From: Acidobacteriota bacterium
Lineage (GTDB): Bacteria > Acidobacteriota > Terriglobia > Acidiferrales > UBA7541
DNA: 64,000 bases
Direction of reading: 5' to 3'
Assembly: GCA_013289585.1 (NCBI GenBank)
Contig: JABCZR010000015.1
Span: 80,337 to 144,336, forward strand
Below the pieces are notes generated by a model. That model was not told the origin of the DNA. It saw only the letters and a program-made list of their open reading frames with translations, and ran no database searches. This document shows positions 45,928 to 53,915 of the stretch, one piece after another. The translations under genes were made by a program, and so were the position numbers. Within the stretch, counting starts at the first letter, position 1; each line of letters opens with the position of its first letter.

Positions 45928-46419
45928 TTATGCGGACAAAGGCGCCAAAATTCCTGCGAGGCGATCGTAACTCGCAGCAACGCCCTGCTCCATTCCTGAT
46001 TTGAGGACGCCGTCGCGAGCTTCTTGCGAGACGTACAGGATTGTGCAAGTGAACGTGGTAATGCCGCGCTGCTCAACCAAGGTGGTGGTGATCAGCGACT
46101 CACCCGGGTACCACGGTTCATCGAACTGCTCGGTGCAGACGACCCGCTCGGGCAGCACGATCTCGCGGTAGACGCCACGCACACCCATTTGAGTTCCGGT
46201 CGAGTCGCGCCGCCAGACGTAACGATAAGCGCCGCCGACGCGCAGATCGATCTCGCAGACCGGCATGGACCAGCCCGGCGGACCGAGGAGCCAATGCTTG
46301 ACGAGTTCGGGCTTGGTCACAGCGTCGAAGACCAGGCGGCGGGGAGCGTTGAAGATGCGCGTCATGGCAATCTCGCGGCCGGAGGGAGTAGTGACTTTCA
46401 AATTGCCGGTGTTCTTCAT
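45928..46419 (-). CDS. SRPBCC (AHSA1/START-like) domain protein
   Basis: 163 residues with a hydrophobic-ligand-binding helix-grip fold: IAMTRIFNAPRRLVFDAVTKPELVKHW, MPVCEIDLRVGGAYRYVW, VLPERVVCTEQFDEPWYPGE and DGVLKSGMEQGVAASYDRL. It follows the ArsR-family gene by 12 nt, the standard ArsR-SRPBCC pairing. The ligand is unknown. Confidence 0.92.
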   Translation of the reverse strand: MKNTGNLKVTTPSGREIAMTRIFNAPRRLVFDAVTKPELVKHWLLGPPGWSMPVCEIDLRVGGAYRYVWRRDSTGTQMGVRGVYREIVLPERVVCTEQFDEPWYPGESLITTTLVEQRGITTFTCTILYVSQEARDGVLKSGMEQGVAASYDRLAGILAPLSA

Positions 46420-46431
46420 CGGTGGCCTCCT

Positions 46432-46797
46432 CTATCGCTTGTTGCGTGAACGTTTTCTTTGGCGGGATTTCGACTCGGCGGACTTCAGATTGTCGAGAAG
46501 AGCGTCGAGGCGCTGGAAGTTGCTTTCCCAGAGACGGTGGTAGCGCTCCAGCCAGCGCTCGAGCTCCTGGAGCGGCGCGGGGCGCAAGGCGTAGATGCGG
46601 CGCTGGGCGTCGACGCGAACGGCGACCAGTCCGGCGTCACCGAGGACGCGCAAATGTTTGGAGACTTGGGGCTGGCGGAGACGGAGGCGACGGACCAGGT
46701 CGCCGACGGGACGCGGGCCATGGCGGAGGAGTTCGACAATGTGCAGGCGGTTGGGCTCGGCGAGTGCGCGGAGGGTGGCGATCACGGCGAAATCCAA
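46432..46797 (-). CDS. ArsR-family transcription repressor
   Basis: Winged-helix regulator of 121 residues: ALAEPNRLHIVELLRHGPRPVGDLVRRL, recognition helix QPQVSKHLRVLGDAGLVAVR and wing QRRIYAL. It has no metal-binding Cys pair, so it is not a classic metal sensor. The TTG start at 46797 follows GAGG closely. It should control the downstream SRPBCC gene and itself through the inverted repeat at 46813-46832. Confidence 0.9.
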   Translation of the reverse strand: MDFAVIATLRALAEPNRLHIVELLRHGPRPVGDLVRRLRLRQPQVSKHLRVLGDAGLVAVRVDAQRRIYALRPAPLQELERWLERYHRLWESNFQRLDALLDNLKSAESKSRQRKRSRNKR

Positions 46798-46812
46798 TAT
46801 GCCTCAACAAAT

Positions 46813-46832
46813 ATATTCTTGTCAAGGAATAT
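46813..46832 (-). promoter_or_regulatory. Inverted repeat, candidate ArsR-family operator
   Basis: ATATTC and GAATAT flank an 8-nt centre holding TTGACA (minus strand, 46825-46820), 16 nt upstream of the ArsR-type gene start. Position and symmetry fit an autoregulatory site overlapping a -35 box. Confidence 0.6.
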
Positions 46833-46998
46833 TCCTAGCCAGACATATTATAAAAAACGATGAGGGGCTCGGCGACTGTGCGGATTCGGAAGAGCTACGC
46901 GAGCATCAATCTGGCTGTGGCAGATCATTGAGGCGGCATCCGCATTATCCGCATGAACGCCATCCAGCATGCGCGGGCACCTTACTCACGGCGAGTCG

Positions 46999-48699
46999 CT
47001 AGGAGGTTGGCTGGTGAACGGCATCAGATGGTTTTACGGGCGGCGCGGGTTTTAATGTGAAATCAGCGGTGCGCGTGATGGTTTGATTGGTGAGCAGATC
47101 AATGGCGATGACTTCGATGGTGTAGCGTCCGGGTGAGAATGAAGCAACCGGGAGAAATCGTTGGATGGTGAGTTGTTCGCCACCCTGGTGAAGGTGATCG
47201 GGCGCCTCCACGGCTTGCCAGACTTCCTTCTGGTCTTTAAGTATCCGATAGGCGACGGAGACGTTGGTCTTATGTGAGGTTTCATCCAAGCGCAGGTTGT
47301 AGAACTGCACGAAGATGCCCAATTTGTCTGAGCTCGAAAACTCCTGGCTGAGTCGAGGACGCACTTTGTAGGAGTTGAGGACGAATTGGCCGCTTCCGAT
47401 CTGCGCAGCGGGCACCGTTTCAATCTGGTCGGCGAGGATGAGGGAGCTGGCGTCGAGTTTATCGTCTTCGAAGCGCGGGACGCGCAAAGCGGCGCTTACC
47501 ACGGCCAGGTTGCCGTTGAGGGTATCTTTGACGACGAGGTCGAGACGATAGAGACCAGAGCGGAGTGGCACGATCTTTTGATAGATCGAAGAGAGGTTGA
47601 GTGAGGACTGAAAAAGTGATTCAGGAAAATCGCGAGAAATGAGGTCTTCGAAAGTTTGGACGACGACGCCTCCCGGAGTGGTGACGCGGCCGTAGAGATC
47701 GAGAGTTGCGGAATGGACACCCTGCTTGCTCTGAAAACTTAGATCTCGATTGGGAATCTGGACGGTGATGGGAACCAGAACGGTCCCGCTGGTTACGCGA
47801 AGAAAATCGGTCCGGTAATCGAGGTGGATTTGACTGTGAACGATGTTGGCGGTCACCAGGGTCTCGAGATCCTTGAAGCGGGCTGGCGGCCGCTGAACGC
47901 GGAAATTGCGGTCCGGGCTTTCGAATTCGTTAGAGTTCGCGGAAAGACCGCCCAGAGGCATGGAGCACGTGGTCCCATTGGTGTTGGAGAATCGACCAGC
48001 CTTTGAAGATAGTCCCATGAGCTCAGACTGGCTAAGGCCGGCACCCGGGACGTGTGACAGAGCGTCTTTTTCGCAGGGATCTCTGGTGATGTGGTACTCG
48101 CCGGAGCCGGAGGGGTCGACGAATTCGATTTCGATATTTTCGCCGATGCCTTCGAGATGGCGATAGCGCCACAATTCCCACGGGTAGGTGGAAGTGGAAC
48201 CGCCGCCCTGCTCTGCTGGACGATCATAGGTGCCGCCGGTCGGATGGGATTCGATCTCATCGGGCGGACCCCAGATGAGATAGATGTGGCCGCGGTCGGT
48301 TTTTCGACCGGGCATGCCGGAGGCGAAGTGCTCGTCAGCGTAGGCGAGGCGGCGGTAGTGCTCTTCTTTAAAAGTGTTCTCCGGTGAATCGGGATCGGGA
48401 TTGCGTTCACGCCAGAATTTTTCAATGAATTGATCGCGTTCTTCGTTGGTGGAAAGCTCAAGGAAAGCGCGGCGCTCATTCTCAGTGATGATGTCCGGGA
48501 CGACGTGGCGGAGCCAGTCCGAATCGTCTGAGCCCAGTTCCTTAGCGAGCTGCTGCTGGCGCTTTTTGGCTTCCTTCTTGGTCAGTGGCTTCGCGGTGCT
48601 CTCTTGCGAGGCCGACAGTTCTTGCGAGACTGCGGTAGCAGGAAGAAGGACGCAAGCCAACAGGACAGCGGCAAAAGGAAGCGATTCCAGACGACTCAT
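46999..48699 (-). CDS. Secreted GWxTD-domain protein
   Basis: Exported protein of 566 residues: signal segment (AAVLLACVLLPATAVSQ), a Lys-rich linker, then a GWxTD-type domain (about 45-190) with ITENERRAFLELSTNEERDQFIEKFW, RNPDPDSPENTFKEEHYRRL and YLIWGPPDEIE. The C-terminal 250 residues are beta-rich. GWxTD proteins are common in Acidobacteriota and Bacteroidota and have no settled function. Divergent from the PilZ gene. Confidence 0.88.
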   Translation of the reverse strand: MSRLESLPFAAVLLACVLLPATAVSQELSASQESTAKPLTKKEAKKRQQQLAKELGSDDSDWLRHVVPDIITENERRAFLELSTNEERDQFIEKFWRERNPDPDSPENTFKEEHYRRLAYADEHFASGMPGRKTDRGHIYLIWGPPDEIESHPTGGTYDRPAEQGGGSTSTYPWELWRYRHLEGIGENIEIEFVDPSGSGEYHITRDPCEKDALSHVPGAGLSQSELMGLSSKAGRFSNTNGTTCSMPLGGLSANSNEFESPDRNFRVQRPPARFKDLETLVTANIVHSQIHLDYRTDFLRVTSGTVLVPITVQIPNRDLSFQSKQGVHSATLDLYGRVTTPGGVVVQTFEDLISRDFPESLFQSSLNLSSIYQKIVPLRSGLYRLDLVVKDTLNGNLAVVSAALRVPRFEDDKLDASSLILADQIETVPAAQIGSGQFVLNSYKVRPRLSQEFSSSDKLGIFVQFYNLRLDETSHKTNVSVAYRILKDQKEVWQAVEAPDHLHQGGEQLTIQRFLPVASFSPGRYTIEVIAIDLLTNQTITRTADFTLKPAPPVKPSDAVHQPTS

Positions 48700-48822
48700 G
48701 AGGACACCTCCCTAGCCAGGGAATGCAATCGTTATTCCTCTCTGAATCGAAGGACCGCGCAGAGGTTGCCTCCCCGCTGGAGGTTTCGCGGGGCGGGAAA
48801 GTTTCAAAGTGGTTACGGGGGG

Positions 48823-49224
48823 ATGGTCAGAAACGGGGCAAAACGTCGTACCATTGTGGTACGGGGAAGTCCTTTGGAGGCCGCTATCGGATACGAAGAG
48901 AAACGACGTTCGCCCAGATACTCGTTCATTGCGAGCGCTGAGCTGATTGAAGAACGCGCGGATGTACGTATCGCGACGCGCGTGAGCGAACTGAGCTTGC
49001 ACGGCTGCTATCTGGACATGATGAATCCCTTTCCAAAGGGCACGTTGGTGCTGGTGAAGATTTCCGCGGGTGATGCGTTCTTCGAAGCCAAGTCGCAAAT
49101 TGTCTATTCACAGCCGAATATGGGTGCGGGAGTGGGCTTTCTTTCGGTCGAAGCGGCGTCGCAGATCGTGCTGGAGCGCTGGCTGGATGAGCTGGAAAGA
49201 GAGCAGAAGAGGCTGGCTGGGTAA
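48823..49224 (+). CDS. PilZ-domain protein
   Basis: About 133 residues. The PilZ core begins RRSPRYSFIASAELIEE (RxxxR c-di-GMP motif), with ELSLHGCYLDMMNPFPKGT corresponding to the D/NxSxxG motif (here ELSLHG) and GAGVGFLSVEAAS at the end. The start is uncertain: ATG 48823 or GTG 48856, the latter inside the palindrome GTACCA-TTG-TGGTAC (48848-48862). It is a cytoplasmic c-di-GMP effector by family; target unknown. Confidence 0.8.
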   Translation: MVRNGAKRRTIVVRGSPLEAAIGYEEKRRSPRYSFIASAELIEERADVRIATRVSELSLHGCYLDMMNPFPKGTLVLVKISAGDAFFEAKSQIVYSQPNMGAGVGFLSVEAASQIVLERWLDELEREQKRLAG

Positions 49225-49380
49225 ATTGAAAACGAACTTGAGCGTTTAGACCCTGCTGAAATGCAATTGTCACAAGCTGGTTAAGAATTCAGAACAATCA
49301 CAATAGAGATGGGAAACGGGTCGCTAGTCGATTCGAACGGGCGGGTGTGTCTGGCCTGGGAATTCCAGCTGAGACAGCGA

Positions 49381-51072
49381 TTACAGCGAATTGCGCTTGA
49401 GTTCGGACATGAGGTAGTCGCAGGAGCGAACGGCGAGCGTCATGATGGTGAGGGTGGGGTTCTGGCAGGGATTGGAAGTGAAGCCGGAGGCGTCCATAAC
49501 GAAGAGATTCTTGACGTCGTGGGATTGCTGGAACTGGTTGAGGACGGATTTTTTCGGGTCGGCGCCCATGCGGGCGATGCCGGCTTCGTGAAGGGCCCAG
49601 CGCGGGGCGGAGGGATGGGCGTAGGTGCGGATATTTTTTGCGCCGGCGGCTTCAAGCATTTCACCGGCGGAGTCGCCCATGTCTTTAATCATGGCGCGTT
49701 CGTTTTCGCCGTCGGACATGTGGATTTTGAGGACGGGAATTCCGTAGACGTCTTTCACGTTCGAATCGATTTCGACGAAATTGTCCCAGCGCGGGAGGAC
49801 TTCGCCGAAGCCGGTGATTTCGATGCTGGTGCGAGGATCGAGGAGGGCTTTCTTGTAGGCTGCGCCGAAGCCGGGAGCGTCCCAGTTGAATTCGGTGGAA
49901 GATTCGCCTTCGTAGCCGAAGCCGCGAAGGAATTTTTTGTAGGGCGGCGCGTTCTGCAAATTGCGGAAACGCGCGATGTAGATGCCAAGCGGCTTGTGGG
50001 GACCTCCTCCTTCGACGGAAGGCTTCGCGCCAAAGTTTGGAAATTCGCCGCGGCCTCCGCCGCTGCGGACGTGCGCGGTGAGGTAGTGGCCGAGGACGCC
50101 GCTGGAATTGGCGAGGCCATTCGAATGCTGAGGCGTGGAGGAATTAAGAAGGATGCGCACGGATTCCTGGGATTGCGCGCAGAGAATGACGGCGCGGGCG
50201 AAAACTTCGCGTGACTCGCGCGTGTGGCGATCGACGTAGAGAATGCCGCGGGCGCGGTTGCTGTCGGGGTCCATCAGGACTTTGTGGGCCATGGCGTTCG
50301 AGATGAGCGTGCAGTTGCCGGAGGCGAGAGCGTCGGCGACGGTGGTGAACGCAGAATTAAAATATGAATGGGTCATGCAGCCGCGCTCGCAGGGGCCACA
50401 GTAGTGGCAAGGGCCGCGGCCGTTAAGGGGCCTGGTGAGATTGGCGGAGCGCGTGGGCATGACGGTGCGGCCGAGCTTTTCCTTGACGCGATTTCGGAAG
50501 AGCGTTTCCTGACAGGTGAGCGGAACAGGCGGCTGAAACTGGCCGTCGGGAAGATACTCGAGGCCCTCGGCGCTGCCGGTGATGCCGACATATTTTTCGA
50601 CGAGATCGTAGTACGGCTCAATATCTTTGTAGCTGAGGGGCCAGTCTTCGCCGTAGCCGTCGTGCGAGGCGGCCTTGAAATCCCAATCGCTGAAGCGCAG
50701 GCTGACGCGGCCCCAGACGTTGGTGCGGCCGCCGGTCATCCGCATGCGGCCCATCCAATTGAAGGGCTGGTTGGCGGGCGTGGTGTAGGGCTCTTCGAAA
50801 TCGTTGACGAACCAGTCGTAAGTGTATTCGTTGCAAACTTCAAATTTGGATTGGATGGGGCGGGTTTTGCGGACGATTTCTTTGGCCAGATTGCGATATT
50901 TGAGTTCGAACGTGGGCTTGTGTTCGGAGAAGTTTTTGTCGGACTGCGGGCGGCCGGCTTCGAGAAGGGCAACTTTCAGGCCGGCTTCCGCGAGGCGCTT
51001 GCAGGCCCAGCCTCCGGAAGCGCCGGAGCCGACGACGATGACGTCGTAAGATTGGTTTTTCTGTTCGGACAT
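49381..51072 (-). CDS. GMC-family FAD-dependent oxidoreductase (gluconate/choline dehydrogenase-like)
   Basis: Flavoprotein of 563 residues. FAD motif is VIVVGSGASGGWACKRLAEAG near residue 10; GGRTNVWGRVSLR, YCGPCERGCMTHSYFNSAF (a Cys-rich segment) and the C-terminal GMC_oxred_C with NPCQNPTLTIMTLAVR are present. It resembles the large subunit of gluconate 2-dehydrogenase-type enzymes that oxidise sugars in the periplasm together with a Tat-exported small subunit. I start at ATG 51072; TTG 51102 is less likely. Confidence 0.9.
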   Translation of the reverse strand: MSEQKNQSYDVIVVGSGASGGWACKRLAEAGLKVALLEAGRPQSDKNFSEHKPTFELKYRNLAKEIVRKTRPIQSKFEVCNEYTYDWFVNDFEEPYTTPANQPFNWMGRMRMTGGRTNVWGRVSLRFSDWDFKAASHDGYGEDWPLSYKDIEPYYDLVEKYVGITGSAEGLEYLPDGQFQPPVPLTCQETLFRNRVKEKLGRTVMPTRSANLTRPLNGRGPCHYCGPCERGCMTHSYFNSAFTTVADALASGNCTLISNAMAHKVLMDPDSNRARGILYVDRHTRESREVFARAVILCAQSQESVRILLNSSTPQHSNGLANSSGVLGHYLTAHVRSGGGRGEFPNFGAKPSVEGGGPHKPLGIYIARFRNLQNAPPYKKFLRGFGYEGESSTEFNWDAPGFGAAYKKALLDPRTSIEITGFGEVLPRWDNFVEIDSNVKDVYGIPVLKIHMSDGENERAMIKDMGDSAGEMLEAAGAKNIRTYAHPSAPRWALHEAGIARMGADPKKSVLNQFQQSHDVKNLFVMDASGFTSNPCQNPTLTIMTLAVRSCDYLMSELKRNSL

Positions 51073-51248
51073 GAGGCGCAATTCCGAAACGGATGCTAGC
51101 AAGTGCGTAAGAGCAGGTCAATCGCACGAGCGCCGATTGAGTATTCCTACAATTCCCGGTCGAAGTGTTCTACGCCCGCTGAAATTTCTTGCCGCGGTAC
51201 GAATTTGCAACGACAATCAGCGCTGACGATAGATCATTAGGGGGCAAA

Positions 51249-51593
51249 GTGCCATTAGTCGATTTGGATGAAGCAGAACGGGAAGTCGTAAGGGAGTGCT
51301 TGCAAGCGACCGTCGAGGGTCCGTTTTTCCCTGAGTGGGAGTTCCACACTTTATTTGGTGTTGAAAGAGGCGAAGTAAAGAATGTTTTGAAGTCTTGGCC
51401 TGAACTCGACGAAAATGACGGGTCTGTTATAGTCGCGATAAATAATTCGCTGAATAACCTTCTAGGTTATCCATCTCCGCACAAGGATGAAGAATGGCCT
51501 AAATTCATCTCGGTGAATAGAAAGGAAGTTGGAAGAATTTTCCTGAAATGGAAGGGCAACAGTGTTCGCAATTATTTTGAAGGATTACTGTAA
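51249..51593 (+). CDS. Small protein of unknown function, AT-richer than neighbours
   Basis: 114 residues from GTG 51249 behind GGGGGC; the frame is open upstream from TTG 51189. It contains PFFPEWEFHTLFGVERGEVKNVL, VIVAINNSLNNLLGYP and a C-terminal FLKWKG, all strongly patterned, so it is probably a real conserved protein. Its base composition is visibly lower in GC than flanking genes. It lies between the GMC gene and its likely small subunit. Confidence 0.65.
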   Translation: MPLVDLDEAEREVVRECLQATVEGPFFPEWEFHTLFGVERGEVKNVLKSWPELDENDGSVIVAINNSLNNLLGYPSPHKDEEWPKFISVNRKEVGRIFLKWKGNSVRNYFEGLL

Positions 51594-51632
51594 GATCGTA
51601 TGTCTTGTGCTTGGGAAAACCTGAAGACTGTC

Positions 51633-52283
51633 ATGGATAAGCCGAGCAAATTGGTACCGATCGACGAGACGGAGCCCGAGTCCTGCTGCTTGACGCGGCG
51701 GGAGATGGTGCGGCGGCTGCTTGCGGGGGCGGGTGCAGGAGCGGCTTGGCCGCTGGTGGCGGCTTCGCATCCGATTTATGCGCACCTGACGAATGAGGCG
51801 ATTTTCGAGGAGGCGGAGACGCTTGGGGTAGCGGATTGGAAGCCGCTCTTTTTGAGCGCGCAACAGGACGATACTTTGATCGCGCTTGCGGAAGCGATTG
51901 TGCCGGGTTCGAAAATGGCGCAGGTCAACCGGTTCATTGATTTGCTGTTGAGCGTGGTTGTAGAGAAGCACAGGAAAGCCTTTGTGGAGGCGCTGGCCGC
52001 GTTCGAAGCGGAATCTGGCAAGCGATTCGGAAAGCATCTGCCTGCACTGGATGGGGCTCAGCTGGATGAGATATTGACGGATGCCTCCGTGAACAAAGTC
52101 GGCGGGCAGGCGACGAGCGATGGTACACAAGAGAGCGGGCTTCACGAGCACTTCGAGAACTTAAAGGGGTGGATCAGCGGGGCGTATTACTCGTCGGAAG
52201 CGGGGATGCGGGAGCTGGGATGGACGGGAGATTATGCGTTTGCAAGTTTTCCGGGTTGCGAGCATCCGGAGGGGCATAGTTAG
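51633..52283 (+). CDS. Gluconate 2-dehydrogenase subunit 3-like protein, Tat-exported
   Basis: About 216 residues. Twin-arginine signal: RREMVRRLLAGAGAGAAW followed by a hydrophobic stretch and AASHP. The body has FLSAQQDDTLIALAEAIVPGS, FIDLLLSVVVEKHRKAFVEALAAFE and GAYYSSEAGMRELGWTGDYAFASFPGC, typical of the small subunit that partners a GMC large subunit. ATG 51600 is an alternative start. Divergent from the GMC gene rather than co-directional. Confidence 0.85.
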   Translation: MDKPSKLVPIDETEPESCCLTRREMVRRLLAGAGAGAAWPLVAASHPIYAHLTNEAIFEEAETLGVADWKPLFLSAQQDDTLIALAEAIVPGSKMAQVNRFIDLLLSVVVEKHRKAFVEALAAFEAESGKRFGKHLPALDGAQLDEILTDASVNKVGGQATSDGTQESGLHEHFENLKGWISGAYYSSEAGMRELGWTGDYAFASFPGCEHPEGHS

Positions 52284-52311
52284 GACTCATTTTAGGACCG
52301 CGCGGAAAGCA

Positions 52312-52336
52312 GATTCCTCGCTACGCTCGGAATGAC
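52312..52336 (-). repeat. Dispersed 25-nt repeat, copy 2
   Basis: Exact reverse complement of 15291-15315, located between the subunit 3-like and ThuA genes. Confidence 0.85.
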
Positions 52337-52386
52337 AAAGTTTTTGTCAGCATTTAGGCATAAGAGGAGACCGTGAAGGGGATTTC

Positions 52387-53328
52387 ATGAACGCCAATTC
52401 CAATCGCAGGGAGTTTCTTCGGGCGACGGCGCTGACGGGCGCGGGGCTGGCGCTTTCGAATCGCATGCCCGGGGCGAAGCAAAAATCGGTGATGGTGTTC
52501 ACGAAATCCTCGGGCTGGGAACACGCCGTGGTGAAAAGAATCGAGGGGAAGCCCAGCATCGTGGACAACGCGGTTACCGCACTGGGCAATAAGTACGGAT
52601 TCAACGTCGGCGTGACGAAGGACGGGCGCGTGTTTGATATGAAGCAGTTCCATGATTACGCCGCCGCGGTGTTTTTCACAACGGGCGATCTCACGACGCT
52701 GGGGACGGACGGCAAGCCGCCGATGACGGCGCAAGGCAAGCAGGCGTTGATGGATGCTGTGCGGGGCGGGATGGGATTTGTGGGCGTGCATGCGGCTGCC
52801 GACACGTTTCACACGCAGCCGGATCCGAAGGACCTTTCGAATCGCTACATCGCGCATGGAGAAGACCAAGATCCCTATCTGAAGATGCTGGGCGCGGAGT
52901 TCATCATTCACGGGCAAGATAAGGATCCGCGGTTGCAGACCGCGAACGTGATCGTGAACGATCCGAAATTTCCCGGGTTGGAAGGCGTAACGTCGCCGGT
53001 CAGCTTCACCGAGGAGTGGTATTCGCTGAAGGATTTTGTGCCGGACCTGCACGTGATCCTCACGCTGGACACGCACACAATGAACGGCGCGGCCTACCAG
53101 CGAGCGCCGTATCCGGTGACGTGGGCGCGAATGTACGGCAAAGGGCGTGTGTTTTATACGGCGATGGGCGACCGGCCGGAAAACTGGAAGAATGAATTTT
53201 TCCTGAACCTGCTTGGTGGAGGAATTCGCTGGGCGCTCGGGGATGCGAGCGCGCAACTGGATGCGAACCTGAAGGAAGCCGCTCCGGGCTACACGGAAAT
53301 CCCGCCAAAATATCCCGCGGGAAAATGA
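52387..53328 (+). CDS. ThuA-domain protein, Tat-exported
   Basis: 313 residues with a twin-arginine signal (NRREFLRATALTGAGLALS) and a class I amidotransferase-like ThuA fold: VMVFTKSSGWEHAVV, AAVFFTTGDLTTLG, GGMGFVGVHAAADTFH, PVSFTEEWYSLKDF and PVTWARMYGKGRVFYTAMGDRPENW. ThuA-type proteins are tied to sugar metabolism (trehalose utilisation), in keeping with the adjacent GMC sugar oxidoreductase. The reaction is not known. Confidence 0.9.
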   Translation: MNANSNRREFLRATALTGAGLALSNRMPGAKQKSVMVFTKSSGWEHAVVKRIEGKPSIVDNAVTALGNKYGFNVGVTKDGRVFDMKQFHDYAAAVFFTTGDLTTLGTDGKPPMTAQGKQALMDAVRGGMGFVGVHAAADTFHTQPDPKDLSNRYIAHGEDQDPYLKMLGAEFIIHGQDKDPRLQTANVIVNDPKFPGLEGVTSPVSFTEEWYSLKDFVPDLHVILTLDTHTMNGAAYQRAPYPVTWARMYGKGRVFYTAMGDRPENWKNEFFLNLLGGGIRWALGDASAQLDANLKEAAPGYTEIPPKYPAGK

Positions 53329-53378
53329 GCCGCGAGGCTCGACCTGGTCATTCAACAAAACGTGCGGAGAGGCGACGA

Positions 53379-53696
53379 TCACATGGGGATCGGCTGGTTG
53401 ATTCTTGGCTTGACGTACCAGCAAGGTGAGAAACCGGAATGCGGAAAAAGGGAGTGGACGCAGGTGACGGTTTGCCGGGGATTTTGGGAGTCTACTTCAA
53501 ATTCGGTCTTGCCATTTTTCTCCGGGATGGCGAGGACACGGAGAGTCGTTTGAGTTTCGAACGGATCGGCCGCCTTTGGGTGCAGCATGCGGACGCGGAG
53601 ATAGAGGAAGTCTCCGCAATAAACGAGGGCCAGCACCGCCAGTAAGGAGAGCGCGATGCGTTTTGCGAGGGTGCGCGGGGATATTGCGAGAGTCAT
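53379..53696 (-). CDS. Small single-pass membrane protein
   Basis: 105 residues: a short basic head, one helix (IALSLLAVLALVYCGDFLYL), then a soluble region with QTTLRVLAIPEKNGKTEFEV. ATG 53696 has GGAG five bases upstream. No family is recognised. Divergent from the antiporter gene. Confidence 0.65.
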   Translation of the reverse strand: MTLAISPRTLAKRIALSLLAVLALVYCGDFLYLRVRMLHPKAADPFETQTTLRVLAIPEKNGKTEFEVDSQNPRQTVTCVHSLFPHSGFSPCWYVKPRINQPIPM

Positions 53697-53915
53697 CCCT
53701 TCTCCAGCCTCATTCGAATGCGCCTGCAAAAATAGCAGATGGAAGCGCCAAAGTCCGCTAATAGAAACTCAGGCCGTTCCGGCACGAAGTTTTCGAAACA
53801 TCGCATTCTGAATCCCGGATTCTTTCCGCGAGCAGAACTGAAGTGGCTGAATTAGACGCCTCGTGCGGGTCTGCGGTATCTTCAGAAACGGCAAGCACGG
53901 AGAGGCGAAGCGGGA

